A stretch of DNA of 64,000 bases from Bacteroidaceae bacterium. Its GTDB lineage: Bacteria > Bacteroidota > Bacteroidia > Bacteroidales > Bacteroidaceae. This document shows, in pieces, positions 39,481 through 49,475 of the stretch; the stretch's first letter is position 1; each line of letters opens with the position of its first letter. A model generated the notes under the pieces. That model worked only from the letters and a program-made list of their open reading frames with translations. It did no database searches and was not told where the DNA came from. The stretch covers positions 558,001-622,000 of the forward strand of contig JAKSIO010000001.1 of NCBI GenBank assembly GCA_024398785.1. The letters are read 5' to 3'. Made by a program: the position numbers and the translations under genes.

Positions 39481-40869
39481 CTACTTTCCGATGCAGAAGT
39501 GGGAGAAGATGTTGCTGAGGACATCGGGGGTGGTGACGCTGCCCATGATGTCTTCCAGGTGGAACAGGCATTGGCGCAGGTCCTGGCTGATAAGGTCTGA
39601 CGGAAGAGCGGTTTCAAGGCCGCTGATGACGCGGCGTATGGCCTCCAGAGCGGATGAAAGAGCCTGGTAGTGGCGGATGTTGGAGACTATTATGTTGTCC
39701 TGGTCAAGTTGTGCAATGTTGCAGACCTTAAGCAGTGCGGCTGTCAGACGTTCTATACCTTTGCAGTCTTTGGCCGATATAAAAAGGTGGTTTTCATAAT
39801 CGGCAGGTACTGAGGCCATCATATCTGCCTTGTTGTGGATATACAGCACCTGCTTGCCAGAGCTGTGTTCTGCAACTGAACTGTCTTCAAAGTCTGAATT
39901 GTCAGCACGGTCTGTCATCCATAACACCACTTGCGCTTTGTTCAGTTTGTCAAAGGTACGCTGTATGCCAAGTGCTTCTATTGTGTCTGTTGTGCTGCGG
40001 ATGCCGGCGGTGTCAATAAAGCGGAATGTTACACCGCCTATTACAATAGTGTCTTCTATACTGTCCCGCGTTGTTCCCTGTATGGGGCTCACAATGGCCT
40101 TATCTTCGCCTAAAAGTGCGTTCAAAAGGGTGCTTTTTCCTGCGTTGGTCTTACCGATTATGGCTACAGGAATACCGTTCTTGATAGCGTTGCCTGTGCG
40201 GAAACTGCCGGCAAGACGGCTTATTACGCTTTCAATTTCAAGTGCCAGGGTCCTGAGTTGTCCGCGGTCTGCAAATTCAAGTTCCTCGTGGTCACTGAAA
40301 TCTATTTCAAGTTCAAGAAGCGATGTTATGTTCAGCAGTTTGTCATGCAACTCTTTAAGCTGGGCACTGAATGCTCCGCGCATCTGGCTCTCTGCCATAC
40401 GGTGTTCTGCGGCGCTGCGCGATGCGATGACATCGGCTACGGCCTCGGCCTGGCTAAGGTCCATCTTGCCGTTAAGGAAGGCCCGCTGTGTGAATTCTCC
40501 CGGTTGGGCCGGTGAACAGCCTGCATCAAGGAGCAGACGCAGTATTTCCTGTACAATGTAGGTGCTTGCATGGCAACTTATTTCAACGCTGTCTTCTCCG
40601 GTGTATGAGTGGGGAGCGCGGAGGACGCTTACAAGAACGTTGTCAACTATCCGGTTTTTGCTGTCAACGATGTCTCCGTAATGAATGGTGTAGCCCGCCG
40701 CATTCTGCAAACTGCGTGTGCCGGGCACAGTCTCTCTGCAGTGCGGAGAGAATATGCTGTCCGTTATACCAAGTGCATCGGGACCTGATACTCTAATAAC
40801 AGCAATGGCCCCTTGTACGGGGCCTGTTGCACATGCACATATTGTTTTATGTTCTGTTATTGTCTGCAC
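39481..40869 (-). CDS. mnmE: tRNA modification GTPase MnmE
   Basis: 462 residues, family length. N-terminal KTICACATGPVQGAIAVIRV, then ISCHASTYIVQEILRLLLDA, is the folate-binding part; G1 motif IIGKTNAGKST, G2/G3 GTTRDSIEDTI and DTAG, G4-like NKAD and the C-terminal CIGK motif are all present. With MnmG it makes the 5-carboxymethylaminomethyl group at U34 of tRNAs. The start is GTG at 40869 (no ATG in frame). The 3' end faces the prophage, which sits just downstream of its terminator. Confidence 0.96.
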   Translation of the reverse strand: MQTITEHKTICACATGPVQGAIAVIRVSGPDALGITDSIFSPHCRETVPGTRSLQNAAGYTIHYGDIVDSKNRIVDNVLVSVLRAPHSYTGEDSVEISCHASTYIVQEILRLLLDAGCSPAQPGEFTQRAFLNGKMDLSQAEAVADVIASRSAAEHRMAESQMRGAFSAQLKELHDKLLNITSLLELEIDFSDHEELEFADRGQLRTLALEIESVISRLAGSFRTGNAIKNGIPVAIIGKTNAGKSTLLNALLGEDKAIVSPIQGTTRDSIEDTIVIGGVTFRFIDTAGIRSTTDTIEALGIQRTFDKLNKAQVVLWMTDRADNSDFEDSSVAEHSSGKQVLYIHNKADMMASVPADYENHLFISAKDCKGIERLTAALLKVCNIAQLDQDNIIVSNIRHYQALSSALEAIRRVISGLETALPSDLISQDLRQCLFHLEDIMGSVTTPDVLSNIFSHFCIGK

Positions 40870-40899
40870 AAATCTGCTGATGCTTATTTGCTAAGCCGT

Positions 40900-43245
40900 T
40901 TATTTGCCTAGCAGTTTGTCTGCCATTGCAGCGGCTGCACGGCGACCGTCACCCATTGCAAGGATAACTGTTGCACCACCGCGTACAATATCGCCACCGG
41001 CAAATATTGTAGGAATGTTGGACTGCATCTGGTCATTTACTGCAATTGTGTTCTTGCGGCCCAGTTCCAGACCTTCTATTGATTTTGGAACAATAGGGTT
41101 AGGAGATACGCCTACGGCAACAATTACAAGATCGGCATCAAGGGTCTGTGTGGCACCTGGAATCTCAACCGGGCTGCGGCGACCGCTGGCATCGGGTTCT
41201 CCAAGTTCCATCTTCTGCAGTATTACCTGCTTTACACGGCCGTTTTCATCGCCGATATATTCAATAGGATTGTTGAGGGTAAGGAACTCAACGCCTTCTT
41301 CTTTTGCATGCTTGACTTCTTCTGCACGGGCCGGCATCTCTTCGTCTGAACGGCGGTATACAATGTATGCGTGCTCGGCACCAAGACGCAGGGCTGTGCG
41401 GACTGAGTCCATAGCGGTGTTACCGCCACCTACAACTACAACGTTCTTTCCGAATATTACAGGTGTGTCTGACTCTTTGCTTGCGGCATCCATCAGGTTT
41501 ACACGTGTAAGGTATTCGTTTGATGACATTATGTTGAGAAGGTTTTCGCCCTTGATGTTCATGAAGTTTGGCAGACCTGCACCTGAACCTACAAAGATTC
41601 CGTCAAATCCCTGCTCTTCAAGATCTTTTACTGTAAGAGTCTTGCCTATGATGCAGTCTTTTACAAATTTGACGCCCATTTTTTCAAGGTTGCAGATTTC
41701 TACGTCAACAATCTTGTTTGGCAGACGGAATTCAGGAATACCGTATTTGAGCACACCTCCAATTTCGTGCAGCGCCTCAAATACTGTTACGCTGAAACCT
41801 TTCTTTGCCATATCGCCTGCAAATGAAAGGCCTGAAGGACCTGAACCGATTACGGCAACCTTTTTGCCGTTTGAAGCAGCAACCTCTGGAATTGATATGT
41901 TGCCTGATTCACGCTCGTAGTCAGCGGCAAAACGCTCCAGATAACCGATAGCAACCGGTTTGTGACCCATCTTGAGGTGGATACATTTTGATTCGCACTG
42001 TTTTTCCTGCGGACATACACGGCCGCATACTGCAGGCAGTGAACTTGTGCTCTTGAGCACCTTGGCTGCAGCAAGATAGTTGCCGCGTTCTATGTTCTTT
42101 ATGAACGATGGAATCTGAATATTTACAGGACAGCCTTCCATACATGATGGTTTGGGACAGTCAAGACAACGCTTGGCCTCCAACAGAGCCTGCTGTTCGG
42201 AAAGACCCTGGTTGACCTCTTCCTTGCGGCTGTGACGGCGGTAATCCGGTGCCAGCTCAGGCATTACGCAACGCTCAATCTCTGTGCGTTCCTTGTTTTT
42301 CATATTGGCGCGCAGTGCGGTACGCCATTCGGAATCTCTGTCAAGAAGTTCTTCAAGTGACTCGCTGACTGTCTCTTTCTTGCCGCATGCAGCTTTCTCT
42401 TCTTTTTTCTGAGGAGCGGCTGCAATGCTCTGTTCAAGCTTTGCCATCTCTTCTTTTTCAATCTCCTTGAAAGCACCCATACGTTTCATCATACCGTCCC
42501 AGTCAACCTGGTGGGCATCGAATTCAGGACCGTCAACGCAGACAAACTTTGTCTTGTCACCTACAGTTACACGGCAGGCACCGCACATACCGGTACCGTC
42601 AACCATGATTGTGTTCAGTGATACATCTGTGGATATTTCATATTTCTTTGTGAGAAGGCTGCAGAATTTCATCATGATTGCAGGACCTATGGCAAAGCAC
42701 TTGTCAACCTTTTCACGCAGAATAATTTCTTCAATTCCGTTGGTTACAAGACCCTTGCGGCCGTATGAGCCGTCATCTGTCATGATTACTGTCTCGTCTG
42801 CATATTTGCGGACTTCGTCTTCAAGAATGATAAGATCCTTGTTACGGCCTGCAAGAACTGCTATGACGCGGTTGCCGGCCTCTTTCAAAGCTTTGATGAT
42901 AGGCAGCATGGGGGCAACGCCAACACCACCGCCTGCACAAACAACTGTACCGAATTTTTCAATGTGTGTGGCCTGGCCAAGAGGACCTACAACGTCTGTA
43001 AGATAATCGCCGGCATTAAGACGGCACAGACGGTTTGAACTCAGACCTATGCGCTGTACTACAAGTGTGATTGTGCCTTTTTCTGTGTCGGCATCGGCAA
43101 TGGTGAGCGGCATACGCTCTCCCTGTTCACCTATACGTACAATTACAAAGTGACCTGCCTTGCGTGATTTGGCAATGAGAGGTGCTTCTACCACAAATTT
43201 GAAAACATTCTCGGAGAACTGCTCCTTTGATACAATCTTGTTCAT
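40900..43245 (-). CDS. NfnA-NfnB-type fused flavoprotein (ferredoxin:NADP oxidoreductase/GltD-like)
   Basis: 781 residues formed by two usual partners. The first 280 are a ferredoxin-NADP reductase-type domain with a 2Fe-2S site (GTGMCGACRVTVGDK...C). From about 300 there is a GltD-type domain: 4Fe-4S motif CLDCPKPSCMEGCPVN, a second Cys cluster CGRVCPQEKQCESKC, and nucleotide folds (VIGSGPSGLSFAG; VVVGGGNTAMDSV). In Bacteroidales such fused proteins are found in place of two genes. It would shuttle electrons between ferredoxin, NADH and NADPH, possibly with bifurcation. -7 element TATCTTTG lies at 43276-43283. Confidence 0.88.
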   Translation of the reverse strand: MNKIVSKEQFSENVFKFVVEAPLIAKSRKAGHFVIVRIGEQGERMPLTIADADTEKGTITLVVQRIGLSSNRLCRLNAGDYLTDVVGPLGQATHIEKFGTVVCAGGGVGVAPMLPIIKALKEAGNRVIAVLAGRNKDLIILEDEVRKYADETVIMTDDGSYGRKGLVTNGIEEIILREKVDKCFAIGPAIMMKFCSLLTKKYEISTDVSLNTIMVDGTGMCGACRVTVGDKTKFVCVDGPEFDAHQVDWDGMMKRMGAFKEIEKEEMAKLEQSIAAAPQKKEEKAACGKKETVSESLEELLDRDSEWRTALRANMKNKERTEIERCVMPELAPDYRRHSRKEEVNQGLSEQQALLEAKRCLDCPKPSCMEGCPVNIQIPSFIKNIERGNYLAAAKVLKSTSSLPAVCGRVCPQEKQCESKCIHLKMGHKPVAIGYLERFAADYERESGNISIPEVAASNGKKVAVIGSGPSGLSFAGDMAKKGFSVTVFEALHEIGGVLKYGIPEFRLPNKIVDVEICNLEKMGVKFVKDCIIGKTLTVKDLEEQGFDGIFVGSGAGLPNFMNIKGENLLNIMSSNEYLTRVNLMDAASKESDTPVIFGKNVVVVGGGNTAMDSVRTALRLGAEHAYIVYRRSDEEMPARAEEVKHAKEEGVEFLTLNNPIEYIGDENGRVKQVILQKMELGEPDASGRRSPVEIPGATQTLDADLVIVAVGVSPNPIVPKSIEGLELGRKNTIAVNDQMQSNIPTIFAGGDIVRGGATVILAMGDGRRAAAAMADKLLGK

Positions 43246-43275
43246 TATATGATGTTTTTATTTTTTTTCGCAGCG

Positions 43276-43283
43276 CAAAGATA
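43276..43283 (-). promoter_or_regulatory. -7 element of the NfnAB-type gene
   Basis: TATCTTTG on the minus strand, about 30 nt before ATG 43245. The -33 region has no TTTG, so this is a partial match. Confidence 0.5.
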
Positions 43284-43321
43284 CTACTTTTTTATATTAT
43301 GTCTTAAAATAGATTCTTATA

Positions 43322-43353
43322 TTTGCTTTTTTGGGACGTAATAGTTATATTTG
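43322..43353 (+). promoter_or_regulatory. Promoter of the glycogen operon
   Basis: TTTG (43322-43325), a 20-nt spacer, TATATTTG (43346-43353): full match to the Bacteroides consensus. Transcription would start near 43360 and reach ATG 43387. The TTTG box is itself the end of another TATATTTG (43318-43325), so a second upstream start is possible. Confidence 0.8.
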
Positions 43354-43386
43354 TATTGATAATTTTGAAAAATACAGGGAATACAT

Positions 43387-45324
43387 ATGAGTTATCTCAA
43401 GTTTGAAAAGACATTCATGACCAACCTGGACGAAACACTTACCAGAGAAATACTGCGTACAAACCGTTCGGGGGCGTATCATTGTACAACGATTGTGGAT
43501 TGCAATACGCGCAAATATCATGGTCTGCTTGTGGTTCCTGTTCCGGAACTTGACGATGAAAATCATGTTCTGATTTCATCTTTGGATACAACAGTTATCC
43601 AACATGGAGCGGAATTCAATCTGGGTGTGCATCAGTATTGGGGAAACAATTTCAGTCCGCGCGGCCACAAGTACATAAGAACGTATGATTGCGATAAGGT
43701 TCCTACTACAATTTACCGTGTTGGCGGTGTTGTGCTCAAGAAGGAAAAGTTGTTGGAACATCACGAAAACAGAATCCTTATACGCTATACGCTTATGGAT
43801 GCTCATTCGGAGACTACGCTGCGTCTGCAACCGTATTTGGCTTTCCGCAGTGTGCGTCAGTTTACGCATCAGAACAATCAGGCCAATCAGGACTATTCTT
43901 TGGTTGAAAACGGAATAAGAACGTGTATGTATGCCGGTTACCCGGATCTTTATATGCAGCTCAGCAAAGAGAACCAGTTTGTGTCCCGTCCCGACTGGTA
44001 CCGCGGCTTTGAGTATTTCAAGGAGAAGGAACGCGGTTACGATGCTAACGAGGATCTGTATGTTCCGGGCTATTTTGAGTTTACCATAAAGAAAGGTGAA
44101 AGTGTTGTCTTTGCAGCCGGTACAAAAGAGGCAAGAGTTCCGCAGTTGCGCCGTATTTTTGCAAGCGAGGCCGGCGCCCGTACTCCGCGTGACAATTTCT
44201 ATCATTGCCTCAAGAATTCTGCACATCAGTTCCATAACAAACAGGACCGTGCACATTATATCCTTGCCGGTTATCCGTGGTTCAAATGCCGTGCACGCGA
44301 TATGTTTGTGTCTTTGCCCGGTCTTACGCTGTCCATTGGAGAAAACTTTGAGTTTGAATCTGCCATGGCTACGGCAGAACGTGCCATAATGGATTTCATA
44401 AAGGGACGTCCTCGCAAGTATCAGGTATATGAACTTGAAAAACCGGATGTTCTTTTGTGGGCAATATGGGCCGTGCAGCAGTATGCCAAATCCACATCAA
44501 TGGAAAAGGCTATGCAGTCTTACGGCAAACTGGTGAATGATATTGTTGATTTTATACGCAAGAACCGCCATCAGAATATGTTCTTCCGTCCTAACGGACT
44601 CATTTCAATCAACGGAAAGGATAGCGCGGAGACATGGATGAACTCAACGTGTATGGGGCGTCCTGTAGTTGCGCGCACCGGTTTTGTTGTTGAAATCAAT
44701 GCTTTGTGGTATAATGCTCTTTGTTTTGCCGCAGATCTGAACCGTCAGGCCGGAGATTCAAAACGTGCCGATAAACTTTCTGCACTGGCATTTGCTGTGG
44801 GACAGTCTTTCCTGCAGACGTTTGTGAATCAATACGGTTATCTGTACGATTATGTTGACGAAAATACTCCGGACTGGAGTGTACGTCCAAATATGGTGAT
44901 TGCCGCAGCGTTGGATTATTCTCCGCTGGATGTCCGTCAGAAAAAATCCATTGTTGACTATTGTACAAAAGAACTGCTTACTCCAAAGGGCTTACGCTCT
45001 TTGAGTCCTGTAAGTCCGGGTTACAATCCGTATTATGCGGGACCTCAGCGTGAACGTGACCTGGCATATCATCAGGGAACAGCCTGGCCATGGCTTATGG
45101 GCTTCTACTTTGAAGCTTACCTTAAGGTATTCCGCCGCAGCGGTCTGTCTTTTGTGGAACGCCAGTTGATTGGCTATGAAGAGGAGATGACATCGCACTG
45201 CGTTGGTTCCATACCTGAATTGTTTGACGGAAACCCGCCTTTCAAGGGTCGCGGTGCAGTGTCTTTTGCTATGAATGTTGCTGAATTGCTCAGAACAATA
45301 AAGCGTTTGAATGAATTTGAATAA
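43387..45324 (+). CDS. Glycogen debranching enzyme (GDE, archaeal/GH133 type)
   Basis: 645 residues. N-terminal GDE_N-like domain (LTREILRTNRSGAYHCTTIV then DCNTRKYHGLLVVPVPELDD) is followed by the (alpha/alpha)6 C-terminal amylo-1,6-glucosidase domain (HYILAGYPWFKCRARDMFVS; TAWPWLMGFYFEAYLKVFRR). It removes branch points of glycogen. First gene of a three-gene operon with a GT4 glycosyltransferase (9 nt gap) and a GH57 enzyme. The operon promoter is at 43322-43353. Confidence 0.9.
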   Translation: MSYLKFEKTFMTNLDETLTREILRTNRSGAYHCTTIVDCNTRKYHGLLVVPVPELDDENHVLISSLDTTVIQHGAEFNLGVHQYWGNNFSPRGHKYIRTYDCDKVPTTIYRVGGVVLKKEKLLEHHENRILIRYTLMDAHSETTLRLQPYLAFRSVRQFTHQNNQANQDYSLVENGIRTCMYAGYPDLYMQLSKENQFVSRPDWYRGFEYFKEKERGYDANEDLYVPGYFEFTIKKGESVVFAAGTKEARVPQLRRIFASEAGARTPRDNFYHCLKNSAHQFHNKQDRAHYILAGYPWFKCRARDMFVSLPGLTLSIGENFEFESAMATAERAIMDFIKGRPRKYQVYELEKPDVLLWAIWAVQQYAKSTSMEKAMQSYGKLVNDIVDFIRKNRHQNMFFRPNGLISINGKDSAETWMNSTCMGRPVVARTGFVVEINALWYNALCFAADLNRQAGDSKRADKLSALAFAVGQSFLQTFVNQYGYLYDYVDENTPDWSVRPNMVIAAALDYSPLDVRQKKSIVDYCTKELLTPKGLRSLSPVSPGYNPYYAGPQRERDLAYHQGTAWPWLMGFYFEAYLKVFRRSGLSFVERQLIGYEEEMTSHCVGSIPELFDGNPPFKGRGAVSFAMNVAELLRTIKRLNEFE

Positions 45325-45333
45325 AAGAAAGTT

Positions 45334-46593
45334 ATGAAAGTATTGATGTTCGGGTGGGAGTTCCCGCCGCATATTCTTGGTGGTCTTGGAACTGCAAGTT
45401 ACGGACTTACCAAAGGTCTTGCTGGACAGGAAAATACGGAAATTACTTTCTGTATGCCGCGTCCTTTCGGCGATGAAGACCAGAGTTTTCTTAAAATTGT
45501 GGGCATGAATGCCGTTCCGGTTGTTAATCAGAATCCGGATTGGGATTATGTAAAGAGTTGTTTTCCATGGATGAATCCGCAGGATTATTATGATTTCAGA
45601 GATCATATCTATGCAGATTTCAGATATATAGGGACAAATAACCTTGGTTGTATTGAATTCTCCGGACGTTATCCGGACAATCTGCATCAGGAAATAAACA
45701 ACTATTCCATTGTGGCAGGTGTGGTGGCACGTACGCTGCAGTTTGATATAATCCATTCCCATGACTGGCTTACATATCCTGCCGGAATCCATGCCAAGCA
45801 GATTAGCGGAAAACCGCTTGTAATACATGTGCATGCCACAGACTTTGACCGTTCGCGCGGCAAAGTGAATCCTACGGTCTATGCCATAGAGAAAAACGGT
45901 ATGGATTATGCCGACCACATAATGTGCGTTAGTGAACTTACCCGTCAGACCGTTATAAACAAATATCATCAGGATCCGCGCAAGGTTTCAACAATGCACA
46001 ATGCCGTTGAACCGCTTCCGCAGGAAATTCAGGATATTCCCGAACGCAAGAGCGAGCATGAGAAGGTTGTTACTTTCCTTGGCCGTATTACCATGCAGAA
46101 GGGACCTGAGTATTTTGTTGAAGCTGCTGCGCTTGTGCTCAAACACTCCAAGAACATACGTTTCTGTATGGCTGGCAGCGGAGATATGATGAATGCAATG
46201 ATTACTCTTGCCGCCGAGCGCGGAATAGCGGATCATTTCCATTTCCCCGGCTTTATGAAAGGTAAGCAGGTTTATGAATGTCTCAAGGCCAGTCATGTGT
46301 ACGTAATGCCTTCCGTATCTGAACCGTTCGGAATTTCGCCGCTTGAGGCAATGCAGTGCGGTGTTCCGTCAATAATTTCAAAGCAGAGCGGTTGCGCCGA
46401 GATTCTTGACAAGTGCATAAAGACCGATTATTGGGATATACATGCCATGGCCGATGCCATCAACTCCATCTGCAACAACCCGGCTCTGTACAATTATCTC
46501 AGAGTGGAGGGAAAGAAAGAGGTCGATGCCATCACCTGGGACAAGGTGGGGGCAAAAATACTTGACCGTTACAAACAATTGACAAATTACTGA
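45334..46593 (+). CDS. GT4-family glycosyltransferase of the glycogen operon
   Basis: 419 residues. GWEFPPHILGGLGTASYGLT at the N-terminus is the nucleotide-sugar domain of glycogen synthase-like GT4 enzymes, then VVTFLGRITMQKGPEYFVEA and VMPSVSEPFGISPLEAMQCG (the E-x7-E region). It likely extends or builds alpha-1,4-glucan using a nucleotide sugar. It sits between the debranching and GH57 genes, so it is the synthesising member of the group. GT5-type glycogen synthase is a less likely alternative. Confidence 0.85.
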   Translation: MKVLMFGWEFPPHILGGLGTASYGLTKGLAGQENTEITFCMPRPFGDEDQSFLKIVGMNAVPVVNQNPDWDYVKSCFPWMNPQDYYDFRDHIYADFRYIGTNNLGCIEFSGRYPDNLHQEINNYSIVAGVVARTLQFDIIHSHDWLTYPAGIHAKQISGKPLVIHVHATDFDRSRGKVNPTVYAIEKNGMDYADHIMCVSELTRQTVINKYHQDPRKVSTMHNAVEPLPQEIQDIPERKSEHEKVVTFLGRITMQKGPEYFVEAAALVLKHSKNIRFCMAGSGDMMNAMITLAAERGIADHFHFPGFMKGKQVYECLKASHVYVMPSVSEPFGISPLEAMQCGVPSIISKQSGCAEILDKCIKTDYWDIHAMADAINSICNNPALYNYLRVEGKKEVDAITWDKVGAKILDRYKQLTNY

Positions 46594-46610
46594 TAAAACA
46601 TTTTTGGAAT

Positions 46611-47993
46611 ATGAAAACAATATGTCTCTATTTTGAAATACATCAGGTTGTTCACCTTAAGAGATACCGTTTCTTTGATATAGGCTATGATCACTATTAT
46701 TACGATGATTATGCCAACGAGACCGGAACTGACTATCTTGCTCAGAACTCATATATTCCGGCTCTGACAACTCTGTTGCAGATGGTGAAAGACAGCGACG
46801 GCTATTTCAAGGTTGCTTTTTCCATATCTGGTGTTGCGCTTGAACAGCTTGAACAGTATGCTCCGCGTGTTGTGGAACTGTTGCAGGAATTGAATGCAAC
46901 CGGCAGTGTGGAGTTCCTCTCAGAACCGTATTCTCATGGTCTGTCATCGCTGGCAGAGAATAATGAGGATTCTTTTGTATCTGAGGTAAAGCGTCAGAGC
47001 GATCTGATTTTTGAACGTTTTGGCCAGCGTCCGCGCGTTCTGCGTAACTCCAGCCTTATTTACGATGACCGCATCGGAGGAATTGTTGGTGATATGGGCT
47101 TTGAAGGCCTGCTGACAGAAGGTGCAAAGCATATTCTTGGATGGAAGAGCCCGCATTATCTGTATCATTGCAACACAAATCCCAATCTGAAACTGTTGCT
47201 GCGCGATTTCAAACTGAGCGATGACATCAGCCTTCGCTTTTCGAATACAGCCTGGGAGTCTTATCCGCTTATGGCTGACACTTACATTGACTGGATAGCA
47301 CAGACTCCTACTGATGAACAGATTTACAACATCTTTATGGAGCTGAATGCAATAGGCGTTTCACAGCCGCTAAATTCAAATATTCTTGAGTTCCTTAAGG
47401 CTCTGCCGGAATGTGCACGCAAACGTGGCATTACGTTCTCTACGCCATCTCAGATAATAGACAACTGCAAGTCTGTTGCTCCGATAGATGTGCCGTTCCC
47501 TATGTCATGGTCTGACGAGGAACGTGACATCAGCTGCTGGCTTGGCAATGTGATGCAGAAAGAGGCTTTCAATAAACTCTACAAGATAGGGGAGCGTATA
47601 AAATATTGTGCAGACAAGAATCTTATCAAACAGAATACGCTGTCAACAGGTGCCGGCAAGCGTTTGCTGCAGGACTGGGATTATCTGCAGGCAAGCAACA
47701 ATTTCCGCTTTATGTGCACAAAGAATCTTGGTGTAGGTCTTGACATGGGTATCTATGAATCTGCCTACGATGCCTTTACCAACTACATGAACATTCTTGG
47801 TGACTTCCAGCAACGTGTACATGAGATTTTAGCGGTTGATGCCGATGCCGACGAACTTGATGCTCTGCAGCTTGCAATGATAAACAAGGACAAGCGGATA
47901 GAGGAACTTGAAAAGCAGGTTGTCCGTTTGAAATCGGCAAAAACGGTAAAGAAAAAGCCTTACGATATGACAAAAAATGGAAGTTCGAAATGA
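46611..47993 (+). CDS. GH57-family alpha-amylase/4-alpha-glucanotransferase
   Basis: 460 residues. N-terminus TICLYFEIHQVVHLKRYRFF and then VEFLSEPYSHGLSSLAENNE match GH57 motifs 1-2 (HQ and EPYSHGLSS); later RVLRNSSLIYDDRIGGIVGD and FEGLLTEGAKHILGWKSPHY fit motifs 3-4. Acting on alpha-glucans inside the cell, it would complete the glycogen pathway with the neighbouring genes. The stop codon lies within the loop of the terminator hairpin. Confidence 0.88.
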   Translation: MKTICLYFEIHQVVHLKRYRFFDIGYDHYYYDDYANETGTDYLAQNSYIPALTTLLQMVKDSDGYFKVAFSISGVALEQLEQYAPRVVELLQELNATGSVEFLSEPYSHGLSSLAENNEDSFVSEVKRQSDLIFERFGQRPRVLRNSSLIYDDRIGGIVGDMGFEGLLTEGAKHILGWKSPHYLYHCNTNPNLKLLLRDFKLSDDISLRFSNTAWESYPLMADTYIDWIAQTPTDEQIYNIFMELNAIGVSQPLNSNILEFLKALPECARKRGITFSTPSQIIDNCKSVAPIDVPFPMSWSDEERDISCWLGNVMQKEAFNKLYKIGERIKYCADKNLIKQNTLSTGAGKRLLQDWDYLQASNNFRFMCTKNLGVGLDMGIYESAYDAFTNYMNILGDFQQRVHEILAVDADADELDALQLAMINKDKRIEELEKQVVRLKSAKTVKKKPYDMTKNGSSK

Positions 47994-48008
47994 ACTTCCA
48001 TTTTTTTT
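47979..48008. terminator. Bidirectional terminator between glycogen operon and lipoprotein gene
   Basis: GGAAGTTC (47979-47986), loop GAAAT, GAACTTCC (47992-47999), with TTTTTTTT at 48001-48008 and AAAAAA on the other side. It serves the plus-strand operon and the convergent lipoprotein gene. Confidence 0.85.
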
Positions 48009-49467
48009 ATTTGTGGTAGTAGCAGTGGATTGTGTTGACGGTAATCGAATGCCCGTTGGGCCCGCCTGCAATTTTTGCGCATGATACCTTATCGTTATAG
48101 ACAAAGCCTACTACATTGCTGTTTGAATCAAATTTGGCTTTGACCGGTATAACTATTACTTTGTTCCAATCTGGATATTGCGATTCAAATAGTCCGATGT
48201 TTTCAGGAGTGTATTCCAGATTGTTGCTGTTGAACCATTCTTCTCTTGCCAGATAAATCTCCTGTAAGAGTGATGTTATGTTGTTGAACTTATAATGGTT
48301 GTATTGGCTGTTGTATCCGGCGTACAGCATATTGGTGTAGCTTGCCGATATATGTGAATTGAAAAACTCATCCAGGTAATCCTTTTGCATCATGAGCAGG
48401 TAATCAGGCTTGACTGTGGTTTTGTCATCACTGTCTGTCAGACAATTGAGAGTGATTCTGGCCTCATTCAGCAGTGTGTCAAGATTGATGAGCTCTGTAA
48501 TTGGCAGTTCCATTTCTGTCATAAGACCGAATGGTGATGAAACATATGAACATGTTGTATCATTTATCAGTGTTTCAAGCCCCGATTTATAGAATTTGTT
48601 CATTCGCATAACTTCTGAATTACCGGAAAACTGTGCATATGCAGTTTCCAGTTTACCTTCATCATTGATGTGGTTGAAGCCAATCTCAAGAATGACATGG
48701 TCAAAGCAGAAAATCAACCCGTCTCCGCCTGTATATTCAATGTAATATCCCGGACAAATATTGTTTATGAAAGTCCATGCGTCTTTGAAATTGTCTTTGC
48801 CGCCTGCAGCGTAATACTTTCTGACAATTTGTTCGGCAATGCTGTCAGGCAATGCAATTGTTATGCAGGGGTAGTAATTGTCTGTACTTCTTACTGAGTC
48901 GCTTACATTATAATCCTGAGTGGACATTGTGGCGCAGACAAGCGGTTCTGCTTCCATGTTGCAGAAATCTTTAGGATTGAAATCCTGATATAAAGCCTTG
49001 CTTCCGTCAACTACAGTATCAAGTTCACGCACGTTGAACCAGATAGGGGAGGATGGGTCTCCAAAGTAAGTTGTGAAATAAAATGAGAGTCTTGTTTTGA
49101 AATGCTCCTTACCGGCCATCTGTTCATCAACCCAATCGGGGAAATCAAATCCTTCAATTCCGTAAACTGAGTCGGGAAATTCAAAATTGTCAATACAGTT
49201 GAACTGGGTAATAAAGTCAGCGGTAGTGCTTACCCCAGTTACCGGATCTGTAAAACGGCCAAGATAAGTGTTGTCTGTTTTTGTAAGTATGGAATCCGGT
49301 GTGTATATTGTTTTTGACGGTATTGTGAATTCATTTGAAAATGTTTCCACAAAGTCTTCGCTCGGAACTACGGAATATCCAAGTCCGGCAGTGTTGTCTG
49401 AACAGGATACGCAAAACAGAGAACAGGCAATTAACAGTATAATGCCTTCCAGACTCATTCGCTTCAT
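48007..49467 (-). CDS. DUF4270-like surface lipoprotein
   Basis: 486 residues from ATG 49467 (MKRMSLEGIILLIACSLFC). The signal peptide ends in a lipobox (VSCSD). The body (LGYSVVPSEDFVETFSNEFT; TFINNICPGYYIEYTGGDGL) is beta-rich with the character of the DUF4270 family found in Bacteroidetes. It is exported and lipid-anchored. Function of the family is unknown. It is downstream of a short glycogen-synthase-like gene in the same direction. Confidence 0.75.
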   Translation of the reverse strand: MKRMSLEGIILLIACSLFCVSCSDNTAGLGYSVVPSEDFVETFSNEFTIPSKTIYTPDSILTKTDNTYLGRFTDPVTGVSTTADFITQFNCIDNFEFPDSVYGIEGFDFPDWVDEQMAGKEHFKTRLSFYFTTYFGDPSSPIWFNVRELDTVVDGSKALYQDFNPKDFCNMEAEPLVCATMSTQDYNVSDSVRSTDNYYPCITIALPDSIAEQIVRKYYAAGGKDNFKDAWTFINNICPGYYIEYTGGDGLIFCFDHVILEIGFNHINDEGKLETAYAQFSGNSEVMRMNKFYKSGLETLINDTTCSYVSSPFGLMTEMELPITELINLDTLLNEARITLNCLTDSDDKTTVKPDYLLMMQKDYLDEFFNSHISASYTNMLYAGYNSQYNHYKFNNITSLLQEIYLAREEWFNSNNLEYTPENIGLFESQYPDWNKVIVIPVKAKFDSNSNVVGFVYNDKVSCAKIAGGPNGHSITVNTIHCYYHK

Positions 49468-49475
49468 ATAGCTTA

